From Larimichthys crocea (taxonomy: Eukaryota; Chordata; Actinopteri; Sciaenidae), in assembly GCF_000972845.2 (NCBI RefSeq), contig NC_040013.1, positions 5,074,642 to 5,138,641 on the forward strand: DNA of 64,000 nt. The letters run 5' to 3'. Shown here in pieces: positions 53,201-64,000 of this stretch. A program made the translations under genes and the position numbers. The notes below the pieces were generated by a model. That model searched no databases and was not told the DNA's origin. It worked only from the letters and a program-made list of their open reading frames with translations. The first letter of the stretch is position 1; each line of letters begins with the position of its first letter.

Positions 53201-55769
53201 CATGCTGGAACTAGGGAAAGGCCCGATTGTCTGTCTGAGCTGTGCCGGTCCTGCTCCATACTGTCAGAACAAATGAAGTCAAACGGAGGCTTAATTACAA
53301 CGATAAGTTGTTGCCCTGTGGCTAAAAACATCTTATCACTAAACAGCTGGGAAGAATTTTCTATTATGAATGCATAATTGGGTCCAGGGTGACTGTCAAG
53401 GAGCAGGTTTTTTTTTTAAGTACAACAGGGCCTCCTTCTGTGGCGTTTTACACATCCTAAGGGTGTGTGTGTGATTACAGTGTGTTTTGCAGTTTTATAA
53501 TTCAGCACGGCTTGTAACGTCCATTTAAATAAGCTTTTGAAATTCATTAAATACAGCCGCTGATGTGGCTGGACATTATTGTTTCATAGGCTCACCACAG
53601 CACACACTGTACAGTTCTACTTATGAAATTTAATGTGCCTTAACACTGTTTGATTGCCGGGCTGATTGTGCAGTGAAGCTTCTCCACATTGTAAGAAGCT
53701 GCCTGAATAAAATGGCAAATGACCAGAGAACAAGATGTTTTGCTTTTGGCAAAAGATAGGGCGTCCTTAATTCCATGTTGCTTTGTATAGCACAATGTGT
53801 TCTTGGTGTGCGGGGAAGAATCGTCACACTTTCCGGTGGTATATGTGCCTGTTTTTTCAAATACACCGTTACCGTGTCCACCCCTGAAAAAAGACACAGA
53901 AGGTTGAGGTTAAGGTTGTTGTTTGCTGAGTAAGTGGTAGTTGTGAACTCCTGAGAGCCTTTAAAGCACTATAGCTTTAGAAGGTAATTGTTGTAATTAG
54001 ACATATCGAGAGATCTCGAGTCCGGACGCTTCTCCCTTTTTTTTCTTTTGATCGAAATGTAAAGAACATGAAAGGAGATGTGGGTGATGCAAACGGGGAA
54101 GAAAAATAAACAGAAATATACTTTCAAATTCATGTGCCTCACCCGATACGCAAACAAAAAAGACAAAGAAGAAAGGCGCATACAGTACACACAAAACTTG
54201 GAAGATTTAGGTAATTTTCTCTCTTTGTGTTACTCCTCTCGCCTTCTTCAATTTTCTCTCTTTGTCCGTCTTTCCTTTTCTTTTCCTTTGTGTCTCGGGT
54301 CTGACTCTCCTCTGCTCTTTTTCCCCCTTTCTCAAACACGTACAATCCTCAACTGTGTCAAATGTCAATAGCTATATGTGCTCAGAGAATGGCCAGCTGA
54401 GCTGCTCCATCTTGTTATGATTGTAAATATTGATGGAGAGGAGAGATGTGGAACTAGAACTAGACCTAAAGCAATGAATCTGCAGATGTACGCGAGTCTG
54501 AGGTTGGTTTTCTGTGGACAAATTATGATAGAAAATTCCCTTTAGTAATTCCCCTTTCACTCAATATTCTAAGTGCAGTCATTCCTTTTTTTTGTGTGTG
54601 CATGTACATATCTCCCTGTGCTTTTGATTCGTTTTCTACTTTCAGCAAAGTGTCAACACATGGCCGATGTTATCACGTCATTTGTGCCTCTCATTTTTAT
54701 GATTAAATAGGTTCACAGGAGACATGAATAACACCGCACTGTTGACTAGTGAACACGGGCACTCATAAATACACATCCACAATAACCTTAGCTATTATCA
54801 GACATCATTTTATCAGCTTGCGTCATCTTCTTCGGAAAGCATCCGAGGAGGATTGTGATAAACAAAATGTACTATATCTATTGATTGGATCTCCTGATTG
54901 GTTGTCTAGGTAGCACGGTGTTGAACCAACAGGTTTCGGATTTTCTCATTTGTAGCAGCGGGAGTCTAAACCTTCCTTCACAACACCCTCACTGTGTTTC
55001 TGTTGGGATCAGAATGCAAAGCTATTACACATTGGAGGGTTTGTCTCAATCACACGGAATGGCTATGAATTTTAAACGCGGGATTAGGGCCTACAGAGAA
55101 GCAGGCACATGGGGCAGACTCAGTCAGTTGAGTGCTAATTTGATTTTTAATTTTTTTTTGTTAACAGGGAGGATGCACTGCTTGTACTTTAGTCCTTCAG
55201 CTGCTCCCCTTAAAATCTAACCACAGCAGGGACAAATACTTTCTCCAAAAAGGAAATGATTTGACTATTATCAACACCCTGTGTTTTCCATACGGAAAAA
55301 AAAAAAAAAACTGGCTCATAATGGGATTCCTCAGTTGTTGGTTAGCCAGTGCAATACTGGGAAATGACATCATTACACTATAATATTACATTTTAATCCA
55401 AAACATGGTACATCCAATGAAGGATAAAAAGCTTAACTTTGCTTCCAAAAAGAAATCATGAACTGAATTTTCCCTCTGTTTTTTTGTGTCCTGCAGGTTA
55501 TTGGAGCTAAAATGAATTCCTATGTATTTGTTTTAATGATTATTGATAGCGTAAGGCCTGTTTCTGTTTTTGTTCTTTGGAAACGCTCTAATTCTTTGCT
55601 TTGCAGGGATGGTAGAGTGCGTAGCAGGTCATCCACATGAGTGTTAATAAATCTTTTGTCATCCTCCTCACTGTTGTTTCAGGTGGAGACATGGATGACT
55701 CATCTCCGTATGAACCTGTAGCACCAAACCGGCACCCTGACGCGTTCCGCTTGGCCTCCATCTCTTCAG
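43685..55769 (+). CDS. gfra2: GDNF family receptor alpha-2, coding exons 1-3 (partial, continues beyond window)
   Basis: Exons: 43685-43736 (signal peptide), 45035-45391 (domain 1) and 55683-55769 (linker). GT/AG borders and phases agree, giving 165 codons plus one base. GFRA2 is a GPI-anchored neuronal co-receptor that binds neurturin and signals through RET. Residues 1-18 are a hydrophobic signal peptide. A Ser/Gly/Pro-rich segment with one sequon (Asn36-Gly-Ser) follows. Domain 1 has eight cysteines (57, 64, 70, 80, 96, 111, 113, 123). ECQAALEVLLVSPLYDCRCK and MKKELQCLQNYWTIHMGLTE are much closer to GFRA2 than to GFRA1. Exon 3 encodes DDSSPYEPVAPNRHPDAFRL, like the mammalian SPYEPV...FRLASI segment. 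Domains 2 and 3 and the GPI signal lie to the right of the window. Teleosts may have two copies; a or b cannot be decided. Confidence 0.95.
44182..44220. repeat. (ATC)n trinucleotide repeat in gfra2 intron 1
   Basis: About 13 ATC/CAT units with one early interruption. It explains the poly-Ile and poly-Asp open frames on the two strands. Confidence 0.95.
44436..44471. repeat. (GT)n microsatellite in gfra2 intron 1
   Basis: About 11 GT units, a short CATG interruption, then about five more units. Confidence 0.9.
48302..49090 (+). mobile_element. Decayed Rex3/RTE-type LINE with internal deletions
   Basis: Plus-strand reverse-transcriptase phrases are visible although broken by frameshifts: FIFKEGDWMMSNYRSTTLLS, LPGKVYSKVLKMRLQ, ESSLAVEQW (from a degenerate fingers region) and GCLLSCLILFLIFIDKIS. 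The catalytic region between 48545 and 48590 is missing. The end (about 48820-49090) matches the RTE/Rex3 C-terminus and finishes in GATG/GATA-like units (ggatggatatatggatagat), the usual Rex3-type tail. The copy is non-functional, with several deletions, so it is an old insertion. Confidence 0.8.
49266..49440 (+). mobile_element. tRNA-derived SINE with Pol III A and B boxes
   Basis: A tRNA-like head carries an A box (TAGCTCAGTTGG, 49280-49291) and a B box (GATTCGAATCC, 49334-49344). A non-tRNA body follows with 'ctctttctccccacattcat' and then an A-rich tail (about 49422-49440). This layout is that of a common teleost tRNA-SINE. It sits about 180 bp beyond the Rex3-type remnant. It is not a functional tRNA gene: the head does not fold with a matched acceptor stem and has extra bases between the boxes. 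Confidence 0.8.
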
Positions 55770-58700
55770 GTATCACAGGTTTGATCTGAACTGAGCACTT
55801 GGTGGTTTATCACAAGAGTGGAAATATTTGTTCTTGAGGGAGTGAAATGAGTTTTTTTTTTCTCTCCTCGGGATAAATAGCTAGTGCAGACGTTTAAAGA
55901 GCCTGTGTCGATCTTTCCTCACTGCTGAACTGTCCTTGGCCTTTTGAATAAATTGGGTACTTATCATTTTATCTCGTGGCAGACAGTTGCTGTGGGCTTG
56001 TGAGGTAAACTATATACTCTCAGTGCACTAACTCACACCTTTCCCAGCTATTGATTTGGTGTTAGTTTGATTTCCTTACTGGTTTACTAATTAAACAGCC
56101 CAGCACTCAGCAGGGGAGCTATAGCTGACTATTTAATTCCAGTTATTACCGTCACGGTATCAATAATCAATAAAAATCTTATTATAAGACACAGCTACAA
56201 TGGTTAATGCAGTGCCGTTGTACAATAGGTGTGATTGGACACAGACGCCTGTCCATTGCAGGAGCTACGGGCTACAGTCACTTGAAAATTTAATCGTTTT
56301 CTTTCATCCAGTTCTGACAGAAATTTCCGGAGGATGTTCTTTTCAGTGTGTTTTTTTTCCGTGTGTCTTTTTTGCCAAAAGCAATCTACAAACATGGAAG
56401 ACAGCACATTTTCCTTTTCTTTTGGCTGATGTATCTTGTTTTGTTTTATAACTGGGAGGTACAAGAAAGACACGCTTTTCTGCATAATCCCCTTAGCTTA
56501 AAATCAGCAGTGTATCACTTGTTTTGTTTTGTTTTTTTTTGTTTTTTTGAAAAGCGTTTGTTTGATATATTAAAAGGAGAGAGCACCAATGAATGTGAAA
56601 AAGTGCCGGCTTTAGTTACTTTGGAGTTTTTGAGAAACGATGACAAACTGCCTTCCCTGATTTAAGTGCATTTTCATCTAGAAAGCATTTTTTTTTTCCC
56701 ACCAAGGCTGCAGAATGCTCAAAATTTATTTTAATGACAGAAAATGTTGCATCTGTATTTCGGATGCACGCAAAAATACACAAAAGTAAAATATATAGTC
56801 GTTGTTAATTATGTTGATCTATGATGATTTTTCTCAAGGCTTTGTACAAGTATACAACTTTAAGTCATTCTGACTCATGACTAACCCTCATGCCTGAGTT
56901 ACAGCCATTTCAACTCATCCCGTTACTGTAGCGTCAAGTAAAGGTGACCCCCCCTTAAATATTGCATTTTTTATACAGTATATAAACAGTATATATACAA
57001 TAATGCAAGCATGTGAAGCAATAAATGTAAAAAAGAATGATCTGTGCGTAGGAAGGAATATTCATGGATAGCATCCAGGGCAGATCATCCTTGATCAACG
57101 TCTCCAACATTTTATTGACGTATGTTTAGTAGTTGCCCTGATAACTAAGAGTCCAGCAAGATCATAATTAAAGAAGACAGACGCTTGTCTTTAGCCCACC
57201 AGTGCACCAGAGTACACGTGCCCTGGTAAAACAAGGAGCGCGGTATAGTGTACCTAGCCATATTAGGATATAACAGGGGACTCATTACTGTATCCATTTT
57301 GCTTCAGCTATTTCTTCCATTCTCTCCAAGGTGAAATATTGGATTTGCTCTCTGAAATATGTTTAGCCGCAAGCTTTCTTCATTATTTATCATTTCTGAG
57401 GACAGAGTAATTGATTGTGGCGCTGAGAGAAAACCACAGGCAAACAGATAAGTAATTACACATTTGTTTTATGGAAATACTTCTCATTTCGGTTACTAAA
57501 CCACACAAAAGTATTCATGTCTATAAATGTTAAACTGCACAGAGACCCAGGGAATATATGATATCTGGTCGGCTGATGAGGACAGGGGAGTGTATACTCT
57601 CCAAGAGGAAAGGTAGGAAATTGAAAAATAATCTCTGCTATTTTAAAAGTTTTTGTCTGGGAGGAAGATAAGGGACGGAAGTTGTGATAGAAATGAAAAA
57701 GAATCCTATACTTCCGTATGCACTCACACTCCGAAGTTAAAATTAAACAGACCATATAGAGACTCTGCATTGCCCCAAGTGATACCTACAAAACTATTTC
57801 ACACTAGCTTCTCCTTATGGGACTGTGTAGTCCACTCTTTTTTTTTTTTGCATATCTTCAAAATGAAAATTTGCATGCTCCGTACACACGCAGACAAAAA
57901 GACAATGAGCAAACGTAACCCTTGGCTAGAACTGTGCACCTACGTCAGCAGTGTTTCATGAGTGTCCCCGTCGGCATCAATGGGCCTTTTTTCCACTGAT
58001 TTCTTCGCTGTGAGGCACAGCGCGATCTATCAAGCCTTCTTCCTCCACCTCTGGTTTTCCACACCTGTCATCACTAAAGGGTGAGGGTGATAAACTAACT
58101 ACCTTAGTTTGAGTTGTGACAAGGTGGACTGCCTTCAGTGTCACCAATGTAGCATATCCCCAGTGTGACTGCTATGGACTCTGACAATGTGCTAACTTTG
58201 AGAAGCTATTGGAAGTAAGTTGACGGTTGCATGAAAAATGCTTACTGTCATGTTACCCTGATTCTCAGGTACAAGAAATATTGTTTTCCAGAGGGAAGAT
58301 TTCCGTTCCATTTTACCACCTTAAATAGACAGCCCAGTTGACACAGCGCCAGACGCCTTGCACAGTTAGGCTTCGAGATAGATCCTGCCATGTTTTGACC
58401 CATTGTCACGAGGTGTGACCATGCACACCTGCACACCTTTCTATATTCTGCTCAAGCAGGCTGGTTATTTCCAGCCCGTGTTCACTCCTGTGGCCTACGA
58501 CACCTCACACGTCGCTATGTCATGCAGTCAGTGTCAGGGCAGAGGGTATGCTATCTGATGGTGGTGATGATGGATGGAGAGCAGAGGTTATATAGGGTAG
58601 CAAATATGTGAATAGCACAATACTGACAGCTGATTGGAATTGGATGTGACAGCTGCTTATCAGCAAGTGGGAATGCTTGCTGGTTTTCTCCTTTGGGATT

Positions 58701-61700
58701 GCTCATGACCACTTCAGTGCGCACAGTATAGCACCCACAGCTAGTGACAGCCAAGCCTGCATCTGAAATATATTGACGGTTATGCACTGTGAACCTGTAG
58801 TTTTCTTGACATAGGCAGAGCTTTGTGCTTTTTCACCCTCACGAAAACTCAAAGCAGCATTAATCACATTCTGATTTCAGCAATATCCTGAAAACACAAT
58901 GTTTTAGTGTCAGTTCTGTGTCATGCATCAGACACAAACTTTGTGAGACATGGATCACTGCAGACAGCATGACAGGAAATCTTAAATAAAGCAGAAATTC
59001 AGATTCCTTGATAGCACAAATTATGTCTTTTAGCTGTTGCAGAGGTTGACTAAGCAAGTGATTGAGCGAGAGAGGAAGAGATCAGACTACTTCTGCCCTT
59101 ATTATCAATGCCTGAGATACAGTGGCAGTAGTATGCCTCACACATTTACAAGGTTGCATGTAAAATGCTCATCACAGGTGCTATCTGTTCAGCAACACAA
59201 AATCACAGTGCAAGTCCCAAGACATGAGAAGTGCAGTAACAGTATTTATAGTGTTTCTAACATGAACAGCTCAGCACAATATTGTTTTATTTTTTACTTT
59301 ACTGCTGCCCGGAGTTGACTTTTACAACCATTTTATTAACTTATGTAGGTAGTATTTTTTTTCATTGTATTTAAGCTCACAACAGGTCCAGTCCAGTGCA
59401 TCATGATTGAATCAGCCAATCCTATATTACGTATTGGATTTTTTTCTTTACAGTTACAGCAGCAATCGGGTCAAAGGAGAGAGGCACTGAGATTTATTTT
59501 AGCCGGCTCCAACATTTTCACAAAAACACCAAAGTATCAAGAATGAACTCCTAAAAAGTTAGCTGTCCATCCCAAACCAAAACTCTGCTACTTATATGTC
59601 TTCACTTGACATTGTGGGAAGTTTAGGATACATTTATCCTTGTGAAAATAAAGACACACACTTGTAACTCTTTGTCACTGGAAAAATCTTCATTCTAAAA
59701 TAATAGGGAGTGCTGAGCGAGTCTCTCCCAGAGGAAATCTACTGATAATCGGTTCTCTACCCAAAACCTCTTTAGTTGCTGTAAGAATTGAACGCAATAA
59801 GTAATATTAATGCATATTTTCCCTTTTCTAATTAAATTGGACCAAACACCAGAGGGAATCTAACAAAATCAAACAAAAAGATGAAGCATGGAGATGCTAC
59901 AGGAGTGTACATTTGTCTTGTTTACAGTCCCACACCTGCCAGTAACAGACGTCTCATCGCTGCAGCAAGTTTAGTTAGTTCAGAAAATGAATCACCTTTG
60001 GTGCCTTGTGTGGTCCTGTTAGTTTGTGTGGTGCATGCAGAAACCTTTAAAAAAAATGTAATCAAAACCCCTGAAAATCTTAGTTTTTTATTATGGAAAA
60101 GAAAAAAAGCAGTAAATCTTTATATCTGAGAGTTGATAAAAGAAAATGTTTCACATTTTTGCTTCTATGCAAAGCCCCACTAGAGCGACGGCTATATTCA
60201 TGGAGCTGGAGTTACAGTGCATACCACTGTTTTCTTTCCGTTGCTGTACAAGTCAATAGCCATCTACTCAAATCAATAAGACATCCTGTATGAGGGATGT
60301 GGTAGAAAATCCTCCCCCCCACAATGCACCAGGACCTTAATCAAAGCCCAAACAAATGGCATATTACATAGAGAACTCAGCAAAGATATCACTGACTGTA
60401 ATTATTAATATGCTCCATGTGAAATGTATTCTGTTTTCTTGACCCAGCGCTGAGTTAATGAACTTATTAAGAGCAGAGGGCAGTGTAAAATCCTGCATTC
60501 AGGGGTCCCTCCAGGAATTAAGTTTAACATCCCTTAGTTAGACCTCCTAACTCGGAGCACTAAGCCTCTCACCTCTCAGCTCAGTGTGCCCACCATCCAA
60601 TTAAATCAAGAAAGCTGTTGCCACAGCTGGGAGAAAAAGGACCAGTGCAACAACCGTGCTCAGCATGCTGTGGAAATGTTTGACATTTTCACATTGTCTT
60701 CATAACAATTACTAATACATAGGCAAACACTAAGATCTTTATTTTTTTGTTGCTTATTTGTGGCATGAGTGTGTGCTTGTTCGAGCAAGATTTGTTATGT
60801 GTATTCTATGTGCCTGTGCCTGTGTGTATTTACATGACTTTGTTTATATGCTTCATTATTCTGTGTGAATTTTTCTAATCAGTTTACCCTGAGTCCAGCC
60901 TTAGCTTGTCTCCCTCTGCGGGTCACTAATGAGAGTTGTTGTTCGAACTTGTCATTTGTCAGAGACCCTTTGTATTAGTCAGCGTTTTTCTAACAAGGAT
61001 GAATTAAACAGCAGTGAATAATCCACTGAAGATGTTTGTTGCTTATAATTGACTTATTCACCACTTGCATGCTGGTAATGAACAATGAAGTAGATTACTG
61101 ATACAGTATTATGTGGGTTCACCTGACGCACACATCTTGTTAGATTATTTCAATACATTATGCATTACTGCCAGCGATGGTTGAAGGAGCTAAACAGTAT
61201 GCATATTAAGACTGAGGGGGCCACTGAGGGCGCTCAAGCTTTGAATCTCGCTAGAGGAAGCACTACTTGAAGGCAAGCGCTCGTAAACAGCTGAAGCATT
61301 TAGAGGTGCGTTTGCAGTGTTTTATAATTCCTTTGGACACCCTTTTCCCACCTCCACACACACACACACACACATTCATTCTCACGTACAACTATTTAGT
61401 CTGCTTATCACCTCACTCTCTCTCATCTTCGCGCTGGTACATTTTGCAGCAATAATTTCCTGCTTAGAGATAAAAAATTCAGTTTATCCCCGAGAACAGA
61501 AGATTTTATGAACTCCGCTGGTCTTCCTCTGATGACGTCTTTGCGTCTAACTTGCTCAGTAAGGCTTAGAGAGATGATGTCGGAGATCCAGAGCACCCTC
61601 TTCTTCCCCTCTGGGAACCCCGCTGCAACACAGAGTACAGAGCTAATGACTGATGAGCCCTTTGACACGGAAATGCTTGACATACTCCTCAGGGTCCGGA

Positions 61701-64000
61701 CTAAAGACTTCCCTAACAAGCTCTCGCACACTCACCCAGGGCTGTATTAAATCCAAACTTTGGCACCTTTCCTAATTACTGAGAACATACCCGGAGCCAA
61801 GAGCCTCCTGCTAACCTGGGCTGAACTCCCCTCTGCAGCGCAGTGTCCCTTGACTTTGGGATGATATATGAAATGCAGAATTTAAATTAGGCTGACGGTG
61901 AGCAATTACTGAGGAAGGAAGATCCCTTACTCTTTGTGGAGGGGGGGGAAGAAAGCATCAAAACCCAAATGCAGTGTACGTGAACGTTTTATCCACTTCT
62001 TCTCATTCATATGGGCTCTGTTCATCTCCCCCATCTCCACCTTTCTCTTTATTATCCCTCTATCTTATTCTCACTGGAACACAGGTCTTAGGTAATTTTC
62101 TGTTTCTCTCCGTCTGTCTCCCTATAGGTGTCTCCTATCTCACACCTATCTACTCCTCACTTCTTTCTCTTTATTCCTCTCCCTCTCTCTCTCTCTCTCC
62201 TTCTCTCCCTCGGCGTGCTATATTTACAGAAAGAATAGATGGTTATTTCCACTACATTGCCATCAGTGGGGTCTAATTTATGATGCCCATAGACCAGAGA
62301 GCCCCATTAAAAACCTATTTACAGTCAAACGGCAGGATCACCAAAAGCAATGACCATGCTTTAACTGCTGTTGACATCATCTAAATGTTATGAGGACACG
62401 TTTTCCGATGCACAGAAGGCGGTTGTAAATAAACAACATGAAACTCTTTTTGTATAAGGCTCCGGTTTCTATTCCCACATTAATTTGATACGTCACGTTG
62501 TGCTACGTGCACAAGGCGCGCTTTCATATAAGCTTGTTCTGCAGACATATAATGGGGGAAAACACGACTTTTCCTGCACTCAACAACACTGATTGCTCTG
62601 TGTTTATTACATCCATTAATCAATCAGTGCTCCCGCCCGCCCATCTATCTCCTCATTCATTCAGTCAGTGACTCACTTTCTCATTAATGTATAGTACAAC
62701 AGCCAGCGAGGTACGTTAATAGATATGTATAAACTATTGTGATGCTGAGAGCTGTTGATTGCGCTGACGATGGGCTGGGTTAATTATTCTGAGCAAGAGT
62801 CGCACATCTTTCCTAAATTAAGCTGGATTAATTGAAGGCTCTCCAGCGTGTCTCTGTAAGTGGCTGTCCAATCTGTTAGCCTGTGTCCTCTGATTTCACG
62901 TCTCTATCTGTCATGATCAGCTGCTGCAATCAACTGCTCAAGTCTCCCTCTCCCCTCTTAAAGCTTTTTCCATTTTTATATGTCTCGTATCATTAGCTTA
63001 TCAACCCCCTTTCTCCTCGCATTATAGCAGAATGTGTTTGCTGAAAACCTTCATTGTAATGCACTTGGAAAATCAATTATGACTCTGTAACACAATACTA
63101 CACATTTCCCCTCCCATCTCCATTTTGCTTCCTTCCTCTTCCACTCCTGCTCTCGCTATCATCGTTTTTGTGCATAAGCACGTCGAGTGGGCTTTCAGGT
63201 GTCTTATGTTTGTCTCAGGGCGTCTTTTTTTGGGGGTTTGAGCACCAAATTCAATCTCAGCTCTCCAATCAGAGGTAGTAAAAACCCGTTCATTGCCGCA
63301 GCCTCAAAAGCGGCTTCAGCCGCACTTGTTCAGATAAATCTTCGTCGCTCATCCTTCTGGTATACTCTTTTCATCCTGGACCCCCCCCAGTGGCCCACAT
63401 TAGAGCCTGCAGATGGCCAGGGGAGATTTAGGAGCTGCAATCCATCAATGTAATGTAGCCTGAACCACTGGACAGCCGCCCCGCTAACCTCTCCTCCAGC
63501 TGGACCGTAGTGCACGCCTTCAGGCCCGCTTCAGCCAAGCTTGGCCCACTTTAGTAAAAAACTTTGGCCCAGGCATCGACCTAGTCATGCCCAGTGCCAA
63601 AGTTGGCTCGCTTCTTGATTTTTACTGTAATCACAGATCATCCAAGCTGCTACTCCTTGAAAAGGTCAGATAATTGTCTCATCCTACCTACAAAGTAGGC
63701 TGTTTGTTACTGTCACATAAATAAACGATCTGAGCACCATTCTGTCTGTCTTTTTCAATCACTAACACTAACAAGACTGAGTTTGTTCTGCTGCCAGACA
63801 TCTGTTGTGCAATCTTTATCCTCGCCCCTCAGAGAGTGCAAGGATAAACAAGTTTCATCTAATGACAGAATGATGTCTTATTTAAATTTTTTATCTTAAG
63901 TTGAGTCATAAAAGTGAATGCTCTTATTATTTCAAACAAAGAAGCAAACGTCCTCCCCGGTGGCCTGAAAAAGACGGCACTCCTTTGAACACCTACATCT
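55770..64000. other. gfra2: gfra2 intron 3, left 8.2 kb
   Basis: After the exon 3 donor (TCAG|GTATCA) no further GFRA2 exon (domain 2, expected phrases like CLDAAKACNL) is visible up to the window end, so this intron exceeds 8.2 kb. It has a small CA run (61358-61375), a CT run (about 62180-62202) and poly-T tracts. Two parts (about 61490-61760 and 62690-62860) look repeat-free and rich in homeodomain-type TAAT words, which is compatible with regulatory elements but unproven. Confidence 0.55.

Larger units (their letters stand above)
45392..55682. other. gfra2: gfra2 intron 2 (10.3 kb)
   Basis: A large intron flanked by good GTAAGA and TTTCAG splice signals. Apart from the LINE remnant (48302-49090) and SINE (49266-49440) it has no recognisable gene. 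Stretches such as 51740-52520 look low in repeats, with many TAAT/ATTA words, and could hold conserved regulatory elements; this cannot be tested without alignments. An A tract lies at about 55297-55310. Confidence 0.55.

Noticed and set aside
1..64000. CRISPR array, operon, prophage or biosynthetic cluster
   Set aside because: The window has spliced vertebrate genes and eukaryotic repeats throughout; nothing of a prokaryotic kind is present.

Overview
This window is vertebrate nuclear DNA, most probably from a ray-finned (teleost) fish. Coding information sits in short exons with GT/AG borders, split by AT-rich introns. The repeats are typical of fish: a Rex3/RTE-type LINE remnant, L2-type LINE tails, a tRNA-derived SINE, a TTAA-flanked MITE-like element and many CA/GT microsatellites. 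I cannot name the species. No prokaryotic operon, CRISPR array, phage or intact virus is visible.

Five protein-coding genes can be assembled exon by exon, with every exon joining in frame. On the minus strand: (1) fam219a, 6 coding exons at 1371-7941, a conserved protein of unknown function; (2) enho (adropin), a single 66-codon coding exon at 16572-16772; (3) a pancreatic chymotrypsin-like elastase of the CELA3/ela3l type, 8 exons at 22155-25024, with a complete catalytic triad and elastase-type pocket. On the plus strand: (4) a BCO2-type carotenoid cleavage oxygenase, 12 exons at 30472-39068, with all four iron-binding histidine contexts; (5) the first three coding exons of gfra2 (a GDNF-family receptor alpha for neurturin), 43685-55769. 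The remainder of gfra2 lies beyond the right edge.

Layout: 1-8.2 kb is fam219a and its promoter. 8.2-16.5 kb is intergenic, with an AT-rich degenerate repeat and LINE tails. 16.5-20 kb holds enho and a candidate TATA promoter with an upstream leader exon. 20-22 kb is intergenic. 22.1-25.1 kb is the elastase. 25.2-30.4 kb is intergenic. 30.4-39.5 kb is bco2. 39.5-43 kb is intergenic. From 43 kb to the end is gfra2 with very large introns that hold a LINE remnant and a SINE.

The genes do not form one pathway. They cover an orphan protein, a peptide hormone, a digestive protease, carotenoid metabolism and a neurotrophic co-receptor. The fam219a-enho order and shared orientation match human 9p13, but the dynein gene DNAI1 that lies between them in human was not found. 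The points most worth a second look are the unusual adropin (short, no second extracellular cysteine), the uORF-rich gfra2 leader, the frame-neutral gfra2 exons 2 and 3, and a weak splice donor in bco2. I found no convincing new biological system here.
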